Positions 26,525 through 33,582 of a stretch of DNA of 64,000 nt are shown here, in pieces (position 1 is the first letter of the stretch; each line of letters opens with the position of its first letter). Both the position numbers and the translations under genes were made by a program. The stretch comes from Nitrosomonas sp. (GTDB lineage: Bacteria; Pseudomonadota; Gammaproteobacteria; Burkholderiales; Nitrosomonadaceae), in contig JAIETK010000018.1 in NCBI GenBank assembly GCA_019745325.1, forward strand, positions 16,388 through 80,387, given 5' to 3'. Below the pieces are notes generated by a model. The model saw only the letters and a program-made list of their open reading frames with translations. It was not told the DNA's origin and searched no databases.

Positions 26525-28555
26525 ATGGCGGTACAAGTTGATTATCCAGGAGTCTATATTGAAGAATTTACGCCCGGTGCACCCATCGAAGGCGTTGGCA
26601 CTTCAACCGCCGCCTTTTTGGGGACATGGAAATTTGGGGATCCGAACAAACCGATAAAACTGTTTAGTTGGGATGATTTTATTAGAGAATTCGGGGATAA
26701 AACGAATCCAAGTGAATCTCTTAAGCCAGCAGACAACGATTACTTGTATTATGCGGTACGCGGTTTTTTCCAAAATGGGGGGCGGCGTTGTTATGTGGTT
26801 CGGGTTAGCAATGCCAAAGCCGCCGAGGCAATGCTGCGTGATAGTGGCGCTTCTAAGCAACAAGAAGCTATCCGGTTGGTGGCCCGAAAAGCTGGGAATC
26901 TTGATGCCCTAACAGTAACTGTCGAGCATGTCAGTAGCACAAAAACCAAACTCTTCCAAACATCGGGTATCATGCTTAAAACGGAAGCAAAGAAAGGTCA
27001 TACCGCGATAGAAGTGGAATCTACAGAACAAGCAATGCAATTTCGTCCAACCGATGTTATTGTTATTAACCCTGGCCCTCAACAAGAAGAGCGAGAAGTA
27101 ACAAGAATCGATGGAGCAATTATTCGCTTTGCGACACCGCTTAATTCGGATCATGATATAGGTACAGGTATAGCTATTCAGCTTGCTAATCCAGACTTTG
27201 AAACTAAGGTATTGCGATTGCAAGATGATGATTCCATGCGAAAACTTACTGCTGGCAGTGTGATTAAGTTTTCTAGAAAAGATGCTAGTGGAAATGAGGA
27301 ATTATTGACTCATGCCACCGTAAAATCGGTATCTGTCGAAGTTATCAATGCTACTCTGAAAACTTGGAGAGTTGAGTTGCAAAACCAGCTTGAGAAATCA
27401 ATTGAGCTTGTAGCTGACTCGATTGATGTTAGTTCGGAAGAATTTAAAATAACGATTAAACAAGGCACTCGGTATTCTAAATCTTACGATGATCTTTCGA
27501 TGAATTCTTTGCATCGACGGTATTTTGCCAACATTATCAATGATGACGCTAATGGCCTGGTTTATGCCTTTCCACCGGAGATTTCAAATACCACGACTGT
27601 CCCGGATAATCGACCAAAAATAAGCCCTTCGGGCACATCTTTATCTTTAACCGGGGGTGGCTCGGAGGACCGCGATACCATTGGCATGTCTGATTATCAG
27701 TTGGTGTTGGATAAGCTTTCTAAAATCGACGACATTAATATTGTTTGCGCCCCTGGTGTTACCGATGCCGCTACGCAAAAGGCTTTGGTTGAACATTGTG
27801 AAAATACCAAGGATCGCTTTGCAGTGCTGGATTCACTTAGGGGCGCTGAGATATCGGGTGCTGGTAGTGTCGCGCAACAAATTGAAAGTGTGCAAAGTAA
27901 CGGCGGTTATGCGGCTCTCTACTTTCCTTGGTTGCAAGTATCGTCCATTGAGGGTAACCGTACAATATTAATGCCACCTTCGGGTCATATTGCCGGGGTC
28001 TATGCACGCATCGACACTACCCGTGGCGTCCACAAAGCACCTGCAGGGATTGAGGCCACCCTTAACGGCGTGCAAGGTGTTCAAACGCTGTTGTCGGATA
28101 ATGAACAGGGCGAACTAAACAAAACCTACGGGGTTAACGTAATTCGTGTCTTCCAATCTGGAGGCCGACCTGTTGTATGGGGCGCCCGCACCACGGCAAC
28201 TCAATCCAATAAAAATTGGCAGTATATTAACGTGCGGAGATTGTTCTTGTTTCTCGAAGAGTCTATTCAAGAAAGTATCCAGTGGGCGGTATTTGAGCCG
28301 AGTAATCGATCATTATGGGGGAAATTAAATCGAACGATTACTGCTTTCCTAACCCAACAATGGCGTGATGGCGCTCTATTCGGTGCAGCGGCAAAAGATG
28401 CTTTTTTTGTGCGGATTGATGAAGCCCTAAACCCGCCTGATCAACAAAAACTGGGGCGTTTAACCATAGAAATCGGGGTAAAGCCCGTTTATCCAGCAGA
28501 ATTCATTATTGTGCGGATCGGTATTTGGGATGGCGGCACTACAATCTTGCAATAA
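26525..28555 (+). CDS. Contractile tail sheath protein
   Basis: 676 residues from ATG 26525, preceded by GAGGAGA; the longer frame starting at TTG 26510 would place that ribosome site inside the gene. N-terminus MAVQVDYPGVYIEEF is the sheath hallmark (the arm that links neighbouring subunits), and C-terminal RLFLFLEESIQESIQWAVFE plus KPVYPAEFIIVRIGIW complete the conserved core. A central region (about 130-330) is AT-rich and variable, as is usual for the outward-facing domain. Polymerises around the tube and contracts to drive it into the target. Only one sheath gene is present, whereas Afp/PVC loci have three. Confidence 0.97.
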   Translation: MAVQVDYPGVYIEEFTPGAPIEGVGTSTAAFLGTWKFGDPNKPIKLFSWDDFIREFGDKTNPSESLKPADNDYLYYAVRGFFQNGGRRCYVVRVSNAKAAEAMLRDSGASKQQEAIRLVARKAGNLDALTVTVEHVSSTKTKLFQTSGIMLKTEAKKGHTAIEVESTEQAMQFRPTDVIVINPGPQQEEREVTRIDGAIIRFATPLNSDHDIGTGIAIQLANPDFETKVLRLQDDDSMRKLTAGSVIKFSRKDASGNEELLTHATVKSVSVEVINATLKTWRVELQNQLEKSIELVADSIDVSSEEFKITIKQGTRYSKSYDDLSMNSLHRRYFANIINDDANGLVYAFPPEISNTTTVPDNRPKISPSGTSLSLTGGGSEDRDTIGMSDYQLVLDKLSKIDDINIVCAPGVTDAATQKALVEHCENTKDRFAVLDSLRGAEISGAGSVAQQIESVQSNGGYAALYFPWLQVSSIEGNRTILMPPSGHIAGVYARIDTTRGVHKAPAGIEATLNGVQGVQTLLSDNEQGELNKTYGVNVIRVFQSGGRPVVWGARTTATQSNKNWQYINVRRLFLFLEESIQESIQWAVFEPSNRSLWGKLNRTITAFLTQQWRDGALFGAAAKDAFFVRIDEALNPPDQQKLGRLTIEIGVKPVYPAEFIIVRIGIWDGGTTILQ

Positions 28556-28567
28556 CAGGAGATAAAA

Positions 28568-28999
28568 ATGGCTGAAAGAATTGATCCGTATCGTAATTAT
28601 AATTTTGCTCTCGAACTTGACGGAGTCACCCTTGGGTATTTTACCGACTGTACCGGGTTTGGCGCTAGCACTGATCCTATCGAGCATAATGAGGGGGGAA
28701 GGAACTTTACTACACTTAAAGTTCCGGGTAAAACCAAGTATACAAATATTGTATTGAAATGGGGCTTAACCGACTCTCGTGAACTGTGGGATTGGTATCA
28801 AGACATAATCAATGGAAATATTAAGAGAAAAAATGGCAGTATCGTAGTGTATGGTGTAGATGGTATCACCGAGAAAGTTCGCTGGAATTTTGTCAGTGCT
28901 TGGCCTGCTAAGTGGGATGGTCCGGATTTCAGTGCCAAAGGCAATGAGATTGCTATCGAAACGCTCGAGCTTGCTCATGAAGGTATTACAAGAGGTTGA
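28568..28999 (+). CDS. Inner tube protein (gp19-like)
   Basis: 143 residues, standard size for a CIS tube subunit (Afp1/Hcp-like). Seen: DPYRNYNFALELDGVTLGYF, CTGFGASTDPIEHNEGG, IVLKWGLTDSRELWDWYQD, all typical of the T4-like tube family. Hexamer rings stack inside the sheath and carry cargo. Ribosome site AGGAG at the start. It is the only tube gene in the locus; Afp/PVC have two. Confidence 0.96.
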   Translation: MAERIDPYRNYNFALELDGVTLGYFTDCTGFGASTDPIEHNEGGRNFTTLKVPGKTKYTNIVLKWGLTDSRELWDWYQDIINGNIKRKNGSIVVYGVDGITEKVRWNFVSAWPAKWDGPDFSAKGNEIAIETLELAHEGITRG

Positions 29000-29000
29000 A

Positions 29001-29366
29001 ATGATCCAGACCGAATACGAATTTACTTTGCCGATAGGCTATCAAGATGAAGAAGGTAATTTGCATCGAGAAGGTGTAATGCGCTTGGCTACAGCGGCAG
29101 ATGAAATCAGGCCCTTACAGGAAGCGAGAGTCCAAGCAAATCCGGCTTACCTCATCGTAATTCTCCTGTCGCGAGTGATTACGCGTTTGGGTAATGTGGC
29201 TCATATTAATCCTAAAGTGATCGAAAATTTGTATGCGGCGGATCTGGCTTACTTGCAGAATCTATATAATAAGATTAACCAGGTGGAACAAGAACGTTTC
29301 GCGACCACTTGTCCTCAGTGTCAGCATACTTTTGAGGTGGAACGGCCCGTGCTGGGGGGGTTGTAG
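29001..29366 (+). CDS. Tail assembly chaperone-like protein, zero-frame product
   Basis: 121 residues from ATG 29001, one base after the tube stop (the frame is open further upstream but overlaps the tube gene). Contains TLPIGYQDEEGNLHREGVMR, a helical core ANPAYLIVILLSRVITRLGN, and a C-terminal CPQCQHTF zinc-knuckle-like pair of cysteines. Size, position just after the tube and the helical core resemble phage E/E'-type (gp41-like) tail assembly chaperones, which coat the tape measure and set tube assembly. It ends in VLGGL-stop; the last codons form G GGG GGG, where a -1 slip would extend it. Confidence 0.78.
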   Translation: MIQTEYEFTLPIGYQDEEGNLHREGVMRLATAADEIRPLQEARVQANPAYLIVILLSRVITRLGNVAHINPKVIENLYAADLAYLQNLYNKINQVEQERFATTCPQCQHTFEVERPVLGGL

Positions 29367-29401
29367 GCTACCCCCTCAATCAGCTATATGAGGAGGTAGC
29401 C
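29354..29401 (+). promoter_or_regulatory. Programmed -1 frameshift signal
   Basis: Slippery run G-GGG-GGG (29354-29360) in phase CTG GGG GGG TTG TAG; five-base spacer TTGTA (29361-29365); hairpin with 29366-29377 (GGCTACCCCCTC) pairing with 29390-29401 (GAGGAGGTAGCC), 11 of 12 pairs, one C-A mismatch, 12-base loop. The zero-frame stop lies at 29364-29366, straddling spacer and stem. Confidence 0.75.
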
Positions 29402-29515
29402 TTTGTTGCTTATCACTTCCATTGGAGTCACGCTGAGATAATGAATATGGTACATAGCGACCGTCGGCGATGGGTGGCGGAAATCAGCCATATCAATAAG
29501 AGAATGAATGAATAA
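29360..29515 (+). CDS. DUF6760-like extension reached by -1 frameshift
   Basis: In the -1 frame the sequence continues from GTT at 29360 as VVGYPLNQLYEEVAFVAYHF then HWSHAEIMNMVHSDRRRWVA and EISHINKRMNE, stop at 29513-29515. From memory this matches the short DUF6760 domain of eCIS loci (GYPL.RLYEEVAF.AYHFHW). No ATG, GTG or TTG lies in this frame between the upstream stop (29333-29335) and the conserved GYPL, so separate initiation is unlikely. A -1 shift gives a 171-residue fusion, exactly the logic of lambda gpG/gpGT. The stop overlaps the next start (TAATG). Confidence 0.75.
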   Translation, partial: VVGYPLNQLYEEVAFVAYHFHWSHAEIMNMVHSDRRRWVAEISHINKRMNE

Positions 29516-30306
29516 TGATGATGACCAGATTGCAATTGCGAACGGTATTGAATCGAATTCATCGATATAAGTTGTTCGCACGTCAATATCCGCCGCCAGA
29601 ATCCTCAATTACACATATCAGCAGCATTGCTCATAAAACGCAATCACTCGCACAATCTCTTATTCAACGTTATGCAAATCTGGAGCGGCGTTGGCCTTTG
29701 ATAGCCTTGATATTTCAGCTCGCTGATCGTACTACAACATCAGTTCCACCCAATAATGTAACCGGCTATTCCTCTTTTTTTATTAACCCGCAGGTGTCAA
29801 TACGTATGCTGGCAAAACAGCAAATGATGATACCCACGGTGATAAAACAACAGGGTCAAATGCAATTCCAGAATAGAAAAGCATTTCCCAGGATGCAAAT
29901 TTTATCATCCAAACTTGAAAAAGTTCTGCTTGAACAAAATCTTGTTGCTAACCGCATCATCCAGCGCACGATACGTGACGAAACCCAGGCAACAGAAAAT
30001 ATCCGCTTAATAAAAGCGGCTCCTTCCGGTGTTGTTCCGCAGATATTAGACCGTAGCACGGTCCAGGCAAAAGTATCTTCGCCGGAAAGGATTTATCGCC
30101 GTTCCGCCGAAATCAAGAATGAAGCCGCCTCGATCAAAAAGCCGGAAAACACCGGAGATCATAAGAATCGGGAGAATGCAGCAAGTCGGGATAGAAACTC
30201 AGGAACATCGCAGCCGTCAGTCGATATCACACGCATTACCGATCAAGTACTTCAGGCGCTTGACCGGCGCATAGTAGCTCAGCGTGAACGTATGGGAAGG
30301 ATCTGA
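29515..30306 (+). CDS. eCIS protein of unknown function
   Basis: 263 residues; three consecutive ATG codons, the first overlapping the previous stop (TAATG). Basic, predominantly helical, with a low-complexity Lys/Glu/Asn region (about 190-235) and a C-terminal helix VDITRITDQVLQALDRRIVA followed by QRERMGRI. That C-terminal Arg-rich helix is a feature of small proteins encoded between tube and LysM genes in other eCIS loci; the rest is not recognised. Position suggests a baseplate or assembly component. Three bases separate it from the LysM gene. Confidence 0.6.
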   Translation: MMMTRLQLRTVLNRIHRYKLFARQYPPPESSITHISSIAHKTQSLAQSLIQRYANLERRWPLIALIFQLADRTTTSVPPNNVTGYSSFFINPQVSIRMLAKQQMMIPTVIKQQGQMQFQNRKAFPRMQILSSKLEKVLLEQNLVANRIIQRTIRDETQATENIRLIKAAPSGVVPQILDRSTVQAKVSSPERIYRRSAEIKNEAASIKKPENTGDHKNRENAASRDRNSGTSQPSVDITRITDQVLQALDRRIVAQRERMGRI

Positions 30307-30308
30307 TC

Positions 30309-30995
30309 ATGGCACTGGAAAAGGCCACTATCACTAATCTTACTCTAAACAAGGGAATATCAGTACTATTTAATCCCGAAGAATACAGTCTTAATCGTGA
30401 TATCAATTATGCACAGATCGCTGTGCCGGGTCTAAGCAGTCCGATATTGCAATTTGTGCATGGCAATATGCAAACGTTGGAGATGGAGTTATTTCTTGAT
30501 ACTTATGAAGAGCATCGTAACAGCAACTCTATCCTGAACTCGCCGGGTAGTGATGTTCGAGAATTAGTAAAGCAAATAACCGATTTGATGAATATCGAAC
30601 CGAGCATCCATGCACCGCCTGTGTTACTTTTCTTATGGGGGTCATTATCATTTACTTGCGTGCTGGCGCGCGCCAATCAACGGTACATCATGTTCAATTC
30701 AAATGGTGTGCCAGTTCGCGCTCGGGTGCAAGTCACCTTCAATGAGTTCCGCAATGCCGAGCTGGAGGCCAAGGAAGTCAAGCGAGAAACAGCCGATTAC
30801 ACCAAGATCTATACAATTCTGCAGGGAGAAAGCCTCAGCGCGATTGCCAATCGTGTTTATGGCAATCCCAAACTCTGGCGGCCGATCGCACTGGCTAATA
30901 AAGTGTTAAATCCACAGAACCTCCAACCGGGAGCGCGCCTGGTTATTCCCAACTTGCCCTACCGGCACATGGAAACCGGGGAGGAATTTCAATGA
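30309..30995 (+). CDS. LysM-containing baseplate/tube-connector protein (Afp7-like)
   Basis: 228 residues. N-terminal domain begins ISVLFNPEEYSLNRDINYAQ and continues with QTLEMELFLDTYEEHR, the typical start of CIS proteins that join tube and hub (gp53/Afp7-like). The LysM domain occupies about residues 165-215 (YTILQGESLSAIANRVYGNP, LWRPIALANKVLNPQNLQPG). In CIS particles this LysM is structural, clamping the hub, rather than binding peptidoglycan. Overlaps the hub gene by four bases. Confidence 0.9.
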   Translation: MALEKATITNLTLNKGISVLFNPEEYSLNRDINYAQIAVPGLSSPILQFVHGNMQTLEMELFLDTYEEHRNSNSILNSPGSDVRELVKQITDLMNIEPSIHAPPVLLFLWGSLSFTCVLARANQRYIMFNSNGVPVRARVQVTFNEFRNAELEAKEVKRETADYTKIYTILQGESLSAIANRVYGNPKLWRPIALANKVLNPQNLQPGARLVIPNLPYRHMETGEEFQ

Positions 30996-32242
30996 TCATG
31001 CCTTCTGCAAGCATGCGGTATGCGCCAGAGTTCCGTGTTCTGATCAACGATCAACCGGCATCGCCAGGGTTACGGGCATCCATTACCCAAGTCAGTTATC
31101 AGACAGGATTGGAAGGTGCCGATCGTGTTGAACTATCGCTTGTTAATGAAAATTTGCGCTGGCTGGATCATCCGCTTCTCAAACTCGGTAATAAGCTGAC
31201 ACTCTCAATGGGATACGCCCCCGATCCGCTCCGTAAACAGTTTGCCGGTGAAATCGTAGCCTTGTCGCCAACTTTTCCGGCAAGCGGCTCACCGATGATC
31301 ACACTCTCCGCACAGGATCTGCGCTACCGCATGCAACGTGGCAATAAAGTTCGCTGGTTTGCAATATCCACTGAATGTTTAGGAAATTTTCCAATCCCGG
31401 ATACGGCAGTCGCCGACATGGTTTCTGCTGAAAACGGATTGATACCGATCCGTGATCCCATAGGCGCATTGCTGTCAATTGTTATTGGAGGAACGCAAGC
31501 ATTCACGGCGCTTGGTGACCCCAATGCCCGCCAGAAAATGATCCGGCGGCAAAGCGATGAAAGCGATTACGATTTTCTTCGTCGCATTTCCGCGGAGAAT
31601 GGCTGGGAAATGCTCATGGAGCACCAAGGACCATTGGGTGGCCGTCAATTGCATTTCATGTCGCTGGTAGATCAACTTGAACCACAGATTAGCTTGCGTT
31701 ACGGCCAATCACTGATCGAATTTTCCCCTCGTGTCAGCGATGTTGGACAAGTAGCGCGAGTAGCTGTCAGCTTTTGGGAAGCGGCGCTAAAAATGGAATT
31801 TACCATCGCTGTCGGCTGGGATTGGGATCGTAATACACTTACGCTTGAGATTGTTCCTGGATTTGGAATTGCTGAGTTATCAAAAGGGAAAGATGCCAAT
31901 AAAGAGCCGCTCATGATACTCAATCAGCCCTTAAATAAGAACACTGCGCCACGCGTGTTAATGAGCAAGCTGCTGGCAAAATTAAATAATCGGCTAACAG
32001 GAAGCGGCCGCTGTGTCGGTGATCCGCGCATTCAAGCGGGCACCGTGTTGCGTATTGAAGGTGTAGGAAGACAATTCGGCGGACTTTACCGGGTGACTTC
32101 GGCAAATCATACGATTGACGGTGGCGGATATTTAACGAGTTTCGAGTTGCGCAAGGAGGTATGGTTTGGAGCGATACCGTTGCTGGAGCAAGGTGCAATC
32201 AAAGTTGATGTGCTTGGACAACGCTTGCAAACCGGAGGGTAA
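30992..32242 (+). CDS. Baseplate hub protein (gp27-like, VgrG N-terminal type)
   Basis: 416 residues of the phage late control D/VgrG-N family. Seen: SYQTGLEGADRVELSLVNEN, KLTLSMGYAPDP, RRQSDESDYDFLRRISAENG (a hallmark segment), and a C-terminal GVGRQFGGLYRVTSANHTID. The trimeric hub adapts the six-fold tube to the three-fold spike. In Afp8 hub and spike are one polypeptide; here they are split in two adjacent genes. Start overlaps the LysM stop (ATGA-type). Confidence 0.93.
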   Translation: MIMPSASMRYAPEFRVLINDQPASPGLRASITQVSYQTGLEGADRVELSLVNENLRWLDHPLLKLGNKLTLSMGYAPDPLRKQFAGEIVALSPTFPASGSPMITLSAQDLRYRMQRGNKVRWFAISTECLGNFPIPDTAVADMVSAENGLIPIRDPIGALLSIVIGGTQAFTALGDPNARQKMIRRQSDESDYDFLRRISAENGWEMLMEHQGPLGGRQLHFMSLVDQLEPQISLRYGQSLIEFSPRVSDVGQVARVAVSFWEAALKMEFTIAVGWDWDRNTLTLEIVPGFGIAELSKGKDANKEPLMILNQPLNKNTAPRVLMSKLLAKLNNRLTGSGRCVGDPRIQAGTVLRIEGVGRQFGGLYRVTSANHTIDGGGYLTSFELRKEVWFGAIPLLEQGAIKVDVLGQRLQTGG

Positions 32243-32245
32243 GCC

Positions 32246-32854
32246 ATGAGTGGAGAATTTTTGCAGTCGCAAAGTGAACAACAAGCATCGGGACCGGATT
32301 CCGGGCTTTCCGGCGTAATGATTGGCCAGGTTATCGGAAACTGTGATGTCAAGCGCCTAGGCCGAGTCCATATCCGCCTTGCGGCCCGAGGCGGTATCGA
32401 AATATGGGCACGCATTGCACTCCTTGATCCGGGTGCGTACTTCATGCCGCAAGATGGCGATGAAGTACTGGTAGCATTTCATCAAGGCGATGGTAATGAA
32501 GCGTATGTGATTGGTAATTTATGGAACGAAATCAAGCGGCCGCCGCGACAAGGCGAAGCAGACCCCAAAACGCTTCGGGGAATTAGCACACCGTCGGGAC
32601 ATGAAATTACTTTTGATGAAAAACAGCAATCGATGGAAATCAAAACCAGTACCGGTCAGCATATTTCCCTAAAACCCGGAGGCATTGAGATTGGTGTCGA
32701 TGAGCAAGGGAAAGCGTTAATCACTCTGGATTCCGCCGGAAATTTAAAAATCGAAGCAATCACCAATATCACTCTGAAAGCGCCGGTCATCAAATTGGAT
32801 GCCAGAGATCTCACATTGGGTGATGCGACCTCAGCTTCCATAAAAATAGGTTAG
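32246..32854 (+). CDS. Central spike protein (gp5/VgrG OB-fold and beta-helix)
   Basis: 202 residues. OB fold at about 22-110 (GVMIGQVIGNCDVKRLGRVH, ALLDPGAYFMPQDGDEVLVA, VIGNLWNEIKRPP) and then a repetitive beta-helix (ITFDEKQQSMEIKTSTG, GGIEIGVDEQGKALITLDSA, ITLKAPVIKLDARDLTLGDA) that forms the needle. Together with the preceding gene it makes a complete VgrG-like hub-spike. PAAR protein follows after five bases. Confidence 0.94.
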   Translation: MSGEFLQSQSEQQASGPDSGLSGVMIGQVIGNCDVKRLGRVHIRLAARGGIEIWARIALLDPGAYFMPQDGDEVLVAFHQGDGNEAYVIGNLWNEIKRPPRQGEADPKTLRGISTPSGHEITFDEKQQSMEIKTSTGQHISLKPGGIEIGVDEQGKALITLDSAGNLKIEAITNITLKAPVIKLDARDLTLGDATSASIKIG

Positions 32855-32859
32855 AAAAA

Positions 32860-33156
32860 ATGCCATCTGCAGCACGAATCGGCGATATGACCTCACACGG
32901 AACCCCGCTTTCTCCTGGGGCAGGAAGTCCAACCGTGCTGATTGGTGGACAACCCGCATGGCGGGCTGGTGTCGATACCCATATGTGCCCGCTTGCGGAT
33001 GGCAACAAGCCGCATGTCGGCGGAGTGGTCAGTATGGGAAGTGCCCGGGTCATGATTAATGGATTCCCTGCTGCGAGGCAAGGCGATGTGATTACTGAGT
33101 CAGGTCCGCCCAATACCATTACCTCAGGATTTATCAAAGTTCAGATTGGGACGTGA
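32860..33156 (+). CDS. PAAR spike-tip protein
   Basis: 98 residues, a full PAAR domain with no extension: MPSAARIGDMTSHGTPLSPG, PTVLIGGQPAWRAGVDTHMC, GGVVSMGSARVMINGFPAAR, GDVITESGPP. His and Cys residues at the turns should bind the zinc at the tip. It sharpens the spike. No effector domain is fused. Confidence 0.95.
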   Translation: MPSAARIGDMTSHGTPLSPGAGSPTVLIGGQPAWRAGVDTHMCPLADGNKPHVGGVVSMGSARVMINGFPAARQGDVITESGPPNTITSGFIKVQIGT

Positions 33157-33159
33157 AAC

Positions 33160-33582
33160 ATGAGCACTGACCCTTTTAATGCATCGAAAGCTTTCCTTGG
33201 AACAGGCTGGTCATTTCCAGTGAAACCGCATGATGCGGCGCGCGATGTAGCGACAACAGAGCATGAAGACGATATACGCCAGGCTATCCGTATTATTCTG
33301 GAAACTAGCCCGGGAGAACGCGTGATGCGGCCTGATTTTGGTTCCGGCTTGATGAGCATGGTATTTGAACCGGCTAACTTCACTACGCTTGCGCTGGTGA
33401 AGCAACGTGTGGAGCAAGCGCTGATCCTGTGGGAGCCCCGGATCGATGTGCGCGAGGTTAATGTAACGTTAAGCGGTGTCGAGCGTAACCGGCTTGATAT
33501 TGACATTAGTTACCAGGTACGAACGACCAATACCTTTTACAACCTCGTTTATCCTTTTTATTTGCAAGAGGGACAAGTGTGA
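33160..33582 (+). CDS. Baseplate wedge protein gp25
   Basis: 140 residues. GPW/gp25 family: IRQAIRIILETSPGERVMRP, DFGSGL, and the EPR motif in LILWEPRIDVREVNV, which organises the sheath-baseplate joint. Four-base overlap (GTGTGA) with the next gene. Confidence 0.95.
   Translation: MSTDPFNASKAFLGTGWSFPVKPHDAARDVATTEHEDDIRQAIRIILETSPGERVMRPDFGSGLMSMVFEPANFTTLALVKQRVEQALILWEPRIDVREVNVTLSGVERNRLDIDISYQVRTTNTFYNLVYPFYLQEGQV

Noticed and set aside
29388-29515. Independent start for the DUF6760-like segment
   Set aside because: The ATG at 29388 is in a different frame, and in-frame ATGs occur only after the conserved GYPL/YHFHW part, so they would delete the domain.
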